NCBI GenBank assembly: GCA_037447655.1
Contig: JBBHKE010003213.1
Coordinates: 1-64,000, forward strand
Length of the DNA stretch: 64,000 bases
Direction: 5' to 3'
Origin: Zygnema cylindricum
Taxonomy: Eukaryota; Streptophyta; Zygnematophyceae; Zygnematales; Zygnemataceae
In this document: in pieces, positions 33,877 through 44,962 of the stretch
Layout of the letters: the number at the start of each line of letters is the position of its first letter
Numbering within the stretch: position 1 is the first letter of the stretch
The notes under the pieces: generated by a model
Database searches by the model: none
Told to the model about the DNA's origin: nothing
The model's input: the letters and a program-made list of their open reading frames with translations, nothing else
Translations under genes and position numbers: made by a program

Positions 33877-34992
33877 GGTTATGGGCCCACCATCTACGGT
33901 GCCTATGTTTGATCGAACTGACTTCACTTATTGGTAGTTCACGATGGAGGGATTACTTTTCGAAAAGCATTTATGCGGAATTGTTTCAGGACAAGTGAGG
34001 TGTCTACCACCAGGCTTTGGAGGAACTCACTATAGAGAATCGTCTAAGGCTTTCCAAAAAACCAACCAGAGTAAGGATGCAACGGAAGGTGAAGGGAAAA
34101 TCATTACCATGGAAGAGAAAAAAGCGGAGAAAGATAAAGGGACATCGATGGTGAGGGGAGTGAAATTCTGTGGTCTTTATTAACCCACAGAATTAGCAGC
34201 CTATATACAGCCTCTAGAAAAATATTTGACCCTTTCACTTTTCCACTGAATAAGTGCCGCCCAGGCACAAAAATATTCTGACCACCCTCACCCTTGTGAG
34301 GAGAAGACTCCTTGAGTTAAACGCAAAAGGAATCACTGAATTTTCTCCCCTGAGCAGAAAGTTATGGCTGGCCAAAGATGGCCTATAAATACAAAAGGTC
34401 ACCTGGAGAGAAGCGCCTCAAACACGCTAAGTCCCCTAACTCCTACTCACAACTACTTACTACTCTACCATCGGCCAATCAAAAATGTGTATAGTACAAC
34501 AAGGTACAGTGGCCGATTGTACTTCTTGTACGGCCATTATACAACATAGCCTTCTGGTTGACACTTGTTAACATGGAAGCCATCGTTCCTCCTCCCATCA
34601 TTTGCGCGTCTAATGATGTGGCGCCACGTGGCACAGCGCGCCGCTATTTTCGAAAGCCACTAAAGATTCATTCGGGTTTGACGGGGGGGACGACGTCCGT
34701 CCGATCATGTATTTTACACGGTTAGATTCGCGTCAACGAGCGGCGTTTGACTATAGATGCCAGTTCGTCAATTTTGGTCTGTTTTAATGAAGTGACGTTT
34801 TGCATAACAATTTTTATACATAACAAACTGAATATGTGTATCGTTTCTTTAACGCCTTAATAGTTTAGGCGTACATCTATGTAATACTAGGCAGACCCTG
34901 GATAAATCTCGTTTAGGGCAACATTTTGGCAATCTATTAATCTGTCTGCCTGTCTGCCAATTTCTTTCGAACTATGGCGGCAACCATGGTGA

Positions 34993-35027
<35 letters not shown>

Positions 35028-36040
35028 CTATAGAGTCTAAATTAAGAAGTTAATATTAATTACTTCTTTTCAACAGGGATCTAAGATCTCCGCTACGGTT
35101 CCTTTTGTGGGGATTATATCTGAACGAAAAACTGAAGAAAACGATAGGAAAATTTGGGAATATTAAAACACTATAGCAAAATATCTCATACTTAGATATG
35201 CGTCTAAGTCCATAGCTATCCCTTTCTTAAATATAACCAAGTCTTCAGAAATTTGGGAAACACTAATTAAGATTTATAAGAGTGAAACTATACATAGGCA
35301 GCAATTAGTATAACATGAAATAGAGGCCTATGTTTATAGAGGCGGAAGCATGATAGAGTTTTGCAATGATATTGCTGCATTATGTGTTGAGTTTGCTAGT
35401 GCAAGTTATGTAAAATATGAGGTGAGAAGAATTAACACACTAATCATGAAACTTCCAAATAAGTACGAAGACATAATTTACCGTATGCAGGCAATGGATT
35501 GCTCTTTATGGACTTGGAGTATTACCATGGGGATGATTATTGTGAGGTAAAGCACTTTGGAGCTTCGTAGGGGAGGTGATAGGGTGAATGCATTGACAAC
35601 CGGTAATGATTGGCGGAAGCGTGATAAGAGGAACGACGGTGACTTGCGGAAGCATTATGAGAGGAAGAAAGACAAAGGTAAACCTTATCAAAACTTCGGT
35701 GGAAAGAGAGGGAGAGGAAAAGAAAGGGCAGCTTTGAAAAAATGAGTTTGCTTCGCTTGTAGGAAACCGGGTCACTATATAGAGGAGTGTCTTTGTTTTG
35801 AAGAACTTAGAAGTTGGTATGTGAATGAGGAGCAGGAAGGGGAAGAGGAGAAAGAGGATGAAGATATTTTGGAGCTCATCACATCGGTAGAATGGAGAAG
35901 AGAGAAAAACACATAGAAATTCAATAAAAGCAACTATATGCTTTTGGAGGTATAAAGGAAGTAAAGGGAAGGGAGGTACTTGAGGGAGTTAGACATGGTG
36001 AGGATGTCAAGGAGTGTAGAGAGTATTACTTTGAAAAAAG
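33855..36040 (+). pseudogene. Array unit 1: gag-only interior, split by an inverted solo LTR
   Basis: MEPIDLPVMGPPSTVPMFDR starts in the LTR and reads through the primer-binding site. A TAG follows at DFTYW. LFEKHLCGIVSGQV continues to 34160. After the inserted LTR, VPFVGIISERKTEENDRKIW, GGSMIEFCNDIAALCVEFAS and KLPNKYEDIIYRMQAM are UBN2-type gag. The knuckle CFACRKPGHYIEEC (C-x2-C-x4-H-x4-C intact) is near 35750. The interior ends ACTTTGAAAAAAG at the next LTR, without the usual polypurine tract, and with no protease, integrase or RT. Confidence 0.85.
34161..35075 (-). mobile_element. Inverted solo Copia LTR inside array unit 1
   Basis: 915 bp, plus edges TGAAATTCTGTGG and TTTTCAACA, flanked by GGGAG (34156-34160) and GGGAT (35076-35080). 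The uninterrupted paralogue at 37450 reads GAGGGGAGCTAGG, confirming the insertion point. It is closest to the C7 LTRs. A degenerate tRNA-like segment lies at about 34850-34915, and a (CT)n tract at 34996-35026. Confidence 0.92.
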
Positions 36041-37176
36041 TGTTGAGATTTGTGTATTTTCTAGGTCTGTATTAGGATAGGAAAAAGGCAGAGGCAGTCT
36101 GCCTCTAACTCCTTTCTCCAAGCCCCCACACTTGTTGTAGTCACTAGAGGCTGGATAGGGAGATGAGCAATGGCTACCTAGTTCCTCTAGAGAAGACAAG
36201 GGGTAAAATAGGTAGATTTACCAAAAAGGTACTTCACGGACCGAGGAATTGATCGTGGTACCTACCGTCCGTCAAATCACCCGTAGCCGTTAGCTTTGTC
36301 CGTTAACTCTAAGACTAATGCTAACATGTATAGGGTTTGATGTATATTTAAACAATTACATATTTTGATTTCCATCTAGCTAGGTTAACGGAATACATAA
36401 CATAGAATCAATTGTGCCTTAAGTACCGGACGAAACAAATAGTACGGACATTTGTTTCGACAATCCAGATAAAAAAAGTCGATTTGAATCGATGGCCGTG
36501 GTGCGAGACGAGATTACGGAATGGCCGCCTTGGCGGTTTTTGGCGCCGCCACTCCAGATCACACGTGGAAATGCGCTAGAGGATTGTAGGATCTCCATGA
36601 CGCGAGACGATAAGTCTGGATGTGACAAATGTTACATTATGGCCATGTCGTACAAGGGTCGTATAGAAAGTACTCCGGCACGTGTTCTTTCTTGTACGGT
36701 ACAGTCATATGATAGGTTGGTACCTCAATACTAGAGGGCTTAGAGAGGGGTTTTAGGATTATAAAATTTTGGTAGGTAGCCACCTCTCTCCCAAAGAGCA
36801 TCTGTATAAATCAGTAAACTTTGCCATTTAATATCAACTCATTTAGTTGATCATTTTCAGTAATTCTTTTTGCTGCAGACAAGAGTTGAAGCTACACAGA
36901 GGTGTAGTCGGTGAGAGTTTTTGCTTGCCAGGATGGCTGCATTTCTAAGGGAAAGTTAAAGTGGGGAATGTTATCCAAAACTCATATTCTAACTTTCCAT
37001 TCTGTGGTGGAACTTAGCATAGACAAAGTCTTATTTCACAGGGGTGAAGCTGTAATGGGGTTCTGATTGTCAAGGGGTCAATAATTTGGGTTTATATAAA
37101 CTTGGAGTCGGCACTATCTAGATTAGCTTCTTTGGACCTGCGAATTATGTGTGGCAATAGAGCCCATAGAATTACA
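36041..37176 (+). repeat. Array LTR 2
   Basis: TGTTGAGATTTGTGTATTTT to ATAGAGCCCATAGAATTACA. TATA-like TGTATAAATCAG is near 36803. The tRNA-like sequence is on the minus strand at about 36250-36325. Confidence 0.92.
36250..36325 (-). other. tRNA-like sequence in array LTR 2
   Basis: On the minus strand, GACAAAGCTAACGGCTACGG and about 40 bases later CACGATCAATTCCTCGG, a decayed B box (the 61-kb copy reads CACGATCAAATCCTGG). Equivalent copies are in LTR 3 (about 38645-38710) and LTR 4 (about 41950-42030). Confidence 0.5.
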
Positions 37177-38419
37177 GTTTATAGGCCCACCATCTAGGGT
37201 GCCTATGTTTAATGAAACAAACTTCACTTCATGGGAGTTCACGATGGAAGGATTGCTTTTCGAAAAGCACTTATGGGGAATTGTTTCGGGACAACTGAGG
37301 TGTCCACCACTGGGCTTCGAAGAAACTCACTATGGAGAATCATCTGGGGCTTTCCATAAAACTAACATGAGTAAGGATGCAACGGAAGGTGAAGGGAAAA
37401 TCATTACCATGGAAAAGGGAAAAGAGGAGATGGATAAAGGGACACCGATGGTGAGGGGAGCTAGGCTCTTGGCTACGGTTCCACTTGTGGGGATTATAAC
37501 TGAACCAAAAACTGAAGAAAACAACAAGAAAATTTTTAAAATATTAAAACTCTATAGCAAAACATCTCATACTTAGATATGTGTCTAAGACCATAGTTAT
37601 CACTCTCTTAAATCTAACCAAGTCTTCGGAAATTTGGGAAACACTAATTCAGATTTATAAAAGTGAAACTATACCAAGGTAGCAATTAGTAAAACAGGAA
37701 ATACAGGCCTATGTTTATAAAAGCGGTAGCATGATAGAGTTTTTCAATGATATCGCTACATTATATGTTGAGTTTCCTAGTGTAGGTTATGTAGAATCAG
37801 AGGTGAGAAAGATTAACACACTAATCATGAAACTTCCAGATGGGTACGAAGACATAATTTACCGTATGCAGGCAATGGATTGCTCCTTATGAACTTGGAG
37901 CATTACCATGGGGATGATTCTTGTGATGAAAAGCACTTTGGAGCTTCGTAGGGGAAGTGACAAGGTGAATGCACTGACAACCGGGGGTGACTGGGAGAAG
38001 CGTGATAGGAGAAACGACGGTGACTCGCGAAAGCATGATGAGAGGAAGAAAGACAAAGGTACACCTTATCGAAACTTCGGTGGAAAGAGAGGGAGAGGAA
38101 AAGAAAGGGGAGCTTTGAAAAATAGAGTTTGCTTCGCTTGTAGGAAACCGAGTCACTATATAGAGGAGTGTCCTTGTTAGGAAGAACTTAGAAGTTGATA
38201 TGTGAATGAGGAAGAAAGGGAAGAGGAGAAAGAGGATGAAGATATTTTGGATCTTCTTCACATTAGTAGAACGATGAAGAGAGAAAAACACAAAGAAATT
38301 CCATGAAAGCAACAATGTGCTTTTGGAGGTATAAGGGAAGTAAAGGGAAGAGAGGTACTTAAGGGAGTAAGACATGGTGAGGATGTCAAGGAGTGTAGAG
38401 AGTATTACTTTGAAATAAG
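37177..38419 (+). pseudogene. Array unit 2: gag-only interior
   Basis: 1,243 bp. Frame 37151-37576 reads PIELQFIGPPSRVPMFNETN and LFEKHLWGIVSGQL. 37908-38180 reads LELRRGSDKVNALTTGGDWE to CFACRKPSHYIEEC (knuckle intact). Frameshifts lie near 37540 and 37890. The interior equals unit 1 in length once the solo LTR and its duplicated target site are removed, and ends in the same 50-bp tail (GAGTATTACTTTGAAATAAG). This is therefore a defined deletion derivative, not two independent decays. Confidence 0.85.
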
Positions 38420-39558
38420 TGTTGAGATTTGTGTATTTTCTAGATCTGTATTAGGATAGGTAAACGGCAGAGGCAGTCTGCCTCTAACTCCCTTCTCCAA
38501 GCCCCCACACTTGTTGTAGTCACTAAAGGTTGGATAGGGAGATAGAGCCATGGCTGCCTAAGTCCTATAGAGAAGACAAGCGGTAAATTAGGTAGATTTA
38601 CAAAAAAGGTAGTTCACGGACCGAGGAATTGATCGTGGTACCTACCGTCCGTCAAATCACCCGTAGCCGTTAGCTTTGTCCGTTAACTCTATTACTAATG
38701 CTAACATGTATAGGGTTTGATGCATATTTAAACAATTACACGTAGAGATTTCCATCTAACTAGGTTAACGGAATATAGAACATAGAATCAATTGTACCTT
38801 AAGTACCGGACGAAACAAATAGTACAGACATTTGTTTGACAATCCAGATAAAAAAGTCAATTTGAATCGACGGCCGTGGTGCGAGACGAGATTCCGGAAT
38901 GGTCGCCTTGGCGGTTTTTGGCGCCGCCACTCCAGATGATACGTGGAAATGCGCTGGAGGATTGCAGGATCTCTGAGACGCGAGACAATAAGTTTTGATA
39001 TGTCAAATATCACATTATGGCGATGTCGTACAAGGACCGTACAGAAAGTACTCTGGCACGTGTGCTTTCTTCTACGTTACAGTCATATGATTGGTTCGTA
39101 CCTCAATACTAGGGGGCTTAGAGAGGGGTTTTCTGACTTATAATATTTTGGTAGGTAGCCATCTTTTTTTCAGACAACATCAATATAAATCGGCAGACTT
39201 TGCCATTTAATATCAACTCATTTAGTTGACCATTTTCAGTGATTATTTTTGTTGCGGACTCACAGGAGTCCAAGCTACACATAGGTGTAGTCGGTGAGAG
39301 TTTCTGCTTGCCAGGGTGGCTGCATTTCTAAGGGAGAGTTAAAGTGGGGAATGTTATCCAAAACTCATATTCTAATTTGCATTCTATGGTGGAACTTAGC
39401 ATAGAGAAAGTCTTATTTCACAGGGGTGAAGCTGTAATGGGGTTTTGATTGTCAAGGGGTCAAAAATTTGGGTATATATAAACTTGGGGTCGACACTATC
39501 TAGATTAGCTTCTTTGGACCTGCGAATTATGTGCGGCGATTTAGCCCATAGACTTACA
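38420..39558 (+). repeat. Array LTR 3
   Basis: TGTTGAGATTTGTGTATTTT to CCCATAGACTTACA. The gag start codon at its end is mutated (ATT for ATG). Confidence 0.92.
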
Positions 39559-41740
39559 CGTTATGGGCCCACCAACTACGGTGCCTATGTTTGATTGAAC
39601 ACACTTCCCCTATTGGAAGTTCACGATGGAGGGATTGCTTTTCGAAAAGCACTTATGGGGAATTGTTTCGGGACAAAGGAGGTGTCCGCCACTAGGCTTT
39701 GGAGGAACTCACTATGGAGAATCATCTATAACTTTTTAGAAAACCAACCGGAGTAAGGATGCAACGGAAGGTGAAGGGAAAATCATTACCATGGAAGAGG
39801 GAAAAGGGGAGAAGGATAAAGGGACACCGATGGTGAGGGGAGCTAGGCTCTCGGTTATGGTTCCACTTATGGAGGTTATAACTAAACAAAAATTAAAGAA
39901 AATGACAAAAAAAAATGGGAATATAAAAACACTATAGCAAAACATCTCATACTTAGATACGTGTCTAAGTCCATAGCTATCACTTTTTTAAATCTAACAA
40001 TGGCTTCAAAAATTTGTGAAACACTAATTCAGATTTATAAGAGTGAGACTATACAGAGGCATTAGTTAGTAAAATAGGAAATATAGGCCTATGTTTATAA
40101 AGGCGGTAGCATGATAGAGTTTTGCAATGATATTGTTGCGTTATATGTTGAGCTTGCTAGTGTGGGATATGTAGAATCTGAGGAGAGAAAGATTAATACA
40201 CTAATCATGAAACTCCCATATGAGTAGGAAGACATCATTTACCATATGCAAGGAATGGATGGCTCCTCGTGGACTTAGAGCATTACCATCGGGATAATTC
40301 TTGTGAGGGAAAGCACTTTGGAGCTATTAGGGGAAGTATTAAGTTGAATGCATTTACAGCGGGTGGTGACTGGCGGAAGCGTGATGAGAAGAACGGCGGT
40401 GATAAGCGGAAGCGTGATGAGAACAACGGCGGTGACGAGCAGAAGCGTGATGAGAGTATGAAAGACAAAGGTAAACCTTATCGGAACATTAGTGGAAAGA
40501 GAGGGAGAGGAAAAGAAAGGGGAGCTTTGAAAAAAGGGGTTTGCTTCGCTTGTATGAAACCATGTCACTTTATCGAGGAGTGTCTTTGTTTGGAATAACT
40601 TAGAAGCTGGTATGTGAATGAGGAGGAAGAAGGGGAAGAGGAGAAATAGGATGAAGAAAATTTAGAGCATCTTCACATTGGTATAATGGAGAAGAGAGAA
40701 AAGTACATAGAAATTCCACGAAAGCAACAGTGTGCTTTAGGAGGTATAAGGAAAGTAAAGGGAAGGGAGATACTTGAGGGAGTTAGAAATAATGAGGTAA
40801 AATTTATAGATATGTGGGAAACAAAAAAATGGTTGGATAGGGAGTCTTCATTGGATTCCGAGGTAATGGGAGAAGTAAAACTAGAGGGGGTTATAAAGGA
40901 TAGAGAATAAGAGAAATATTTAATGAAAGGTTTAAGGGAGGAGAAATATTTATTGGGAATAAAATCAAAAAGTGATAGTGGAAAGAATTCTATGGGAGAG
41001 AGTGAGGAAAGTTCAGAAAATGGGGAGAATATCATGGATAAAAATATAAGTACGGAAGATGTAGATTTTAGGAGGGATTTGTGGGGACTCTTAATTTAAG
41101 GATAAATTTAGGGGGTAATGGTTTTGACATCACAAATGGGATTGATGCCGTCTATGAAGGTGTGTTTGTAAAAAGGTTAGCATCTGAGTGTGTGGTGCAG
41201 ATTGGGAATAAAATCAAAAATTGATAGTGGAAAGAATTCTATGGGAGAGAGTGAGGAAAATTCAGAAATTGGGGTGAATATCATGGATAAAAATATGAGT
41301 ACGAAAGATATAGATTTTAGGAGGGACTTAGTGGGGACTCTTGATTTAAGGATAAATTTGGGGGGTAATGGTTTTGACATCTTTAATGGGATTGATGTCG
41401 TCTATGAAGGTGTGCCAATAAAAAAGTTAGCATCTAAGTGTGTGGTGCGGATTGGAAATGGGGCTGGTTGTTTGAATTGCAAGAGGGAAATCAATTTTTG
41501 TGTGAAAAAGAGATGAGGTGGATAAAATCTTTGCTCGAATTTATGAAATGTGAAATGCTGAATAAAATGTGTGATCAGCAAGATGGAATGTTTATTTCAG
41601 CTCATCGAGCAGACCTTTTGAAATATTAGGATGTTTTTTTAAAATTTTATGAAAACAAAAGAAAAAGAAAGAAAAAAGGGGAGCGGGTGGTTGTTTTTTT
41701 GTGGGAGTTGAAAAGAAAATAGACTAGAAAATAAAAGTAG
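39559..41740 (+). pseudogene. Array unit 3: gag plus RT-tail/RNase H remnant
   Basis: Decayed gag (LFEKHLWGIVSGQ; knuckle CFACMKPCHFIEEC near 40550) runs into IEIPRKQQCALGGIRK, which in full elements precedes the protease. Then come, at 40952 onward, LGIKSKSDSGKNSMGESEES, LRINLGGNGFDI and EMRWIKSLLEF. These align with Copia LGIQMERDRG (RT end), LWLHLGGEHTDI (RNase H) and KELMWVKSLL. Protease, integrase and the RT core are missing. The 3' end has a normal polypurine tract AGAAAATAAAAGTAG. Same architecture as C8. Confidence 0.8.
40952..41449 (+). repeat. 249-bp tandem duplication in array unit 3
   Basis: ATTGGGAATAAAATCAAAAA starts at 40952 and 41201. The period (83 codons) keeps frame, but the first copy has lost one base near 41085 and is shifted. 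Confidence 0.9.
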
Positions 41741-42882
41741 TGTTGAGATTTGTGTATTTTCTAGGTCTATATTACGATAGGAAAAAGGCAGAGGCAGACT
41801 GCCTCTAACTCCCTTCTCCAAGCCCCCACACTTGTTGTAGTCACTAAAAGCTGGATAGGGCGATAGAGGCCATGGCTGCCTAAGTCCTTTAGAGAAGATA
41901 AGCGGTAAATTAGGTAGATTTACCAAAAAGGTACTTCACGCACCGAGGAATTGACCCTGGTACCTAACGTCCGTCAAATCACCCGTAGCCGTTAGCTTTG
42001 TCCGTTAACTCTAAGACTAATCCTAACATGTATATGGTTTGATGTATATTTAAACAGTCACACGTAGAGATATCTATTTAACTAGGTTAACGGAATATAG
42101 AACATAGAATCAATTGTACCTTAAGTACCGGACGAAACAAATAGTACGGACATTTGTTTCGACGATCCAGATAAAAAAGTCGATTTGAATCGACGGCCGT
42201 GGTGCATGCAGAGATTCTGGAATGGTCGCCTTGGCGTTATCTAGCGCCGCCACTCCGAATGACACGTGGAAATGCGCTAGAGGATTGCGAGATCTTCGAG
42301 ACGCGAGACGATAAGACCGGATGTGACAAATATCACATTATGGCGATGTCGTACAAGGACCGTACAGAAAGTACTCCGGCACCTGTACTTTCTTGTACGG
42401 TACAGTCGTATGATTGGTCCGTACCTCAATACTGGGGGGCTTAGAGAGGGGTTTCAAGACTTATAATATTTTTGTAGGTAGCCACCTCTCTCCCAAAAAG
42501 CATCTGTATAAATCGGAAAACTTTGCCATTTAATAACAACTCATTTAGTAGACCATTTTCAGTGATTCTTTTTGCTGGGGACTCACGGGTTTCCAAGTTA
42601 CACAAGGGTGTAGTCGGTCTGAGTGTTTGCCAACCAAGATGGCTGCATTTCTAAGGAAAAATCAAAGTGGGGAATGTTATCCGAAACTCGTATTCTAACT
42701 TTGCATTCTATGGTGGAACTAAGCACCGAGAAAGTCTTATTTCACAGGGGTGAAGTTGTTATGGGGTTTTAATTGTCAAGTGGTCAATAATTTGGGTTTA
42801 TATAAACTTAGAGTCGGCACTATCTAGATTATTTTCTTTGGACTTCCGAATTCTGTGTGGCAATGGAGCCTATAGAATTACA
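41741..42882 (+). repeat. Array LTR 4
   Basis: TGTTGAGATTTGTGTATTTT to ATGGAGCCTATAGAATTACA. U3 holds the 15-bp hairpin at 42360-42400. TATA-like TGTATAAATCGG is at about 42505. The expected primer-binding site does not follow. Confidence 0.92.
42360..42400. promoter_or_regulatory. Conserved U3 hairpin (best-preserved copy)
   Basis: Arms CCGTACAGAAAGTAC (42360-42374) and GTACTTTCTTGTACGG (42385-42400) pair with one bulge around a ten-base loop. Equivalent hairpins lie in the LTRs of C1, C2, C6, C7 and C8 and in the solo LTRs. Confidence 0.7.
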
Positions 42883-43180
42883 ATAAGAAAATCAGATCTA
42901 AGATCCATGAATGAAAAGGGAAAAATATAAATAATGAGGATAATATATAAATATTTTGGAAACAGAAAATTGGTCGGAAAGGGAGACTTCAACGGATTCC
43001 GAACAAAAGGGAGAAGTAAATCTAGAGGGGTTTTTAAAGGATAGGGGAGAAGAGGAATATTTAATGAAAGGTTTAGGGGATGAGAAATATATATTGGGAA
43101 AAAAATAAAAAAATGATAGTGCAAAGAATTTTATGAGATAGAGTGAGGAAAGTTCAGAAACTGGGGTGAGTATCATAGAT
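42883..43180 (+). pseudogene. Array unit 4 remnant
   Basis: From about 42925 it matches the part of unit 3 at 40795-41030 and C8 at 61850-62060 (minus), including GGGAGAAGTAAA and GGAAAGTTCAGAAA. Primer-binding site and gag are deleted. The sequence stops at 43180, where unrelated DNA begins. Confidence 0.75.
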
Positions 43181-43903
43181 ATGTTCGGGCGTCTTCTTCA
43201 AATTTTCGAAAAAAAACCGCCATAAATACTTCAACATCTGAATGCGAAAATACAAGGAAGACGCCATAACCAACGCCACGGCAGTAGTTAGTAAACTGGT
43301 GTTGAAGCCGTTGACGAAGATTCTTTTTCTTTTTTTATTAATATGTTACGTCGTGCAATGTTGAATGATGAAAAATAGAATCTGCATATGGCATGTACTT
43401 TGTTTTTTTTAAGTTGCGTGCTCTTGGAGAGGTAGAGAGAGAAAGCCATGGGTTGCCTGTTTGTGAACGACAGTTATTATGACAAAAAATTAACTACAGT
43501 AATTTTGACAAAAAATTAACTTTTTCGCAGGAATTGAATCTTCGCCTAAGCACGTCGCCTAAAAGCTGTTGATAACCTTGTCCTTAACCAGTTGATGTAT
43601 ATTTTTCGATGTATGCACGAAGTTTGATAATATTTTCAATGCATATTTATTTTTACCACTCATTTAACGTAAAGCGTACAAACTGCGGTACATGTTCAAT
43701 TCATTTTTTTTAACATGTACGAATTTGTACAGAAAAAATCATTAACGTTTTTTACGATTTTTTCCAATCGACCTCTCCAGTTTCTACGTATTGTACGCGC
43801 GTTCGAATCGTTCGTAGAACACGTTTTGAACAACTATGATTGTGTTTCATTTGTCGAAACCATAGTTCAAAAGTAGGCGTTTTTATGGTATGTTTTTGGT
43901 AGG

Positions 43904-43962
43904 GGCACAAAACTTGGCACAAAACTTGGCACAAAACTTGGCACAAAACTTGGCACAAAACT
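43904..43962. repeat. 12-bp tandem repeat, five copies
   Basis: GGCACAAAACTT repeated five times without mismatch except at the last unit's edge. Confidence 0.95.
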
Positions 43963-44917
43963 CGCGCAGATGAGGCATACTGTATATGTGTGCGTTGTGC
44001 ACACCCACGTACGAACGTACGAATCTGACGTATAATCATAGTTTAGCGCACGCTGTCGGACGAATTTTTTTAGCGAACAGACACGGCGTATGATGACATT
44101 CCGCGGGGAAAAAATCCCGGAAAAAAATATAAAACGTCGACGTAAGTCCTATCGTAAATTGTGTTATGGGCTTTTCATGTGATCTTCTTAGATCGCTACT
44201 TTGATCAGCGACCGTCCGATCGTCCAAATCTGACGGTTTAAATTAAAAATACCTCAAAACTCACGGAAAAATGTTTTTTTGTCCGAATGTTTTTCAAAAT
44301 TTAGACATGACGTTTAATTCTCTATTGATCAATGTGCAACTCAACCCTGTTACCATTTTTTTCATTTTGCGACCAATACAATATGGGTCTTAGGGTCATA
44401 TTGTATTTTTTGCTTACAATAGGCATATTGTATGGGCTTACTTTCACCTACTTTTGAACTATGGTTAATAAAACTTTAGTACATCATGGCCTGTATTTCC
44501 TAGTAGTATGAGCGATTCACATTGTATTTTGCTTTAGGAGATATGTAAAAGGTTCCCTCAACGGAATGTGATATTATAGACATAACAGATGGTTATCTGT
44601 TATATATAAGACAGAAAAAGCGTCTCCAAAGGTGTCGACAAGAGAAAAGAATGGAGATGACAGGTGAACACGTGAAAGTACCCTCAGATTAGACTCGTAT
44701 TAGCTAGGGAAAATCGTGTGATCTTGTTCGCACATGTACAAACATCGACTACGTGAACACGAACTATAACACGGACCATAATGGCTAGATTATGGGATCG
44801 TGTAGATAAAGTAGTGTAGTGTGTGTTAATTAGACTTAATGTTTTGTTGGCTTAAGACCACAAAACTTAAAATAGTTAATTTTAATATTAGTTTTAATAT
44901 TTTATAATATTAGTTAA

Positions 44918-44962
44918 CTAATAGCGATAGGCGGTGTACAGTACACCACCTATCGCTATTAG
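44918..44962. repeat. 22-bp-arm near-perfect palindrome
   Basis: CTAATAGCGATAGGCGGTGT... pairs with ...ACACCACCTATCGCTATTAG around a one-base centre, with a single G-T type mismatch. An AT-rich stretch with ATATTAGTT repeats abuts its left side. Confidence 0.95.

Larger units (their letters stand above)
32726..43180 (+). mobile_element. Tandem Copia array: four LTRs, four internals
   Basis: LTRs at 32726-33876, 36041-37176, 38420-39558 and 41741-42882 alternate with internals of 2,164 bp (1,244 without a nested solo LTR and its duplicated target site), 1,243 bp, 2,182 bp and a 298-bp remnant. Each LTR ends directly at the next primer-binding site and starts directly after the previous internal, so LTRs are shared and there are no target duplications between units. 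The first two internals hold gag only. None encodes integrase or an RT core. Confidence 0.88.

Noticed and set aside
43904-43962. CRISPR-like array
   Set aside because: It is a simple 12-bp tandem repeat without spacers.
43752-44039. ORF with VLCQ repeats
   Set aside because: The repeat is the 12-bp tandem array read in frame; no evidence of a protein.
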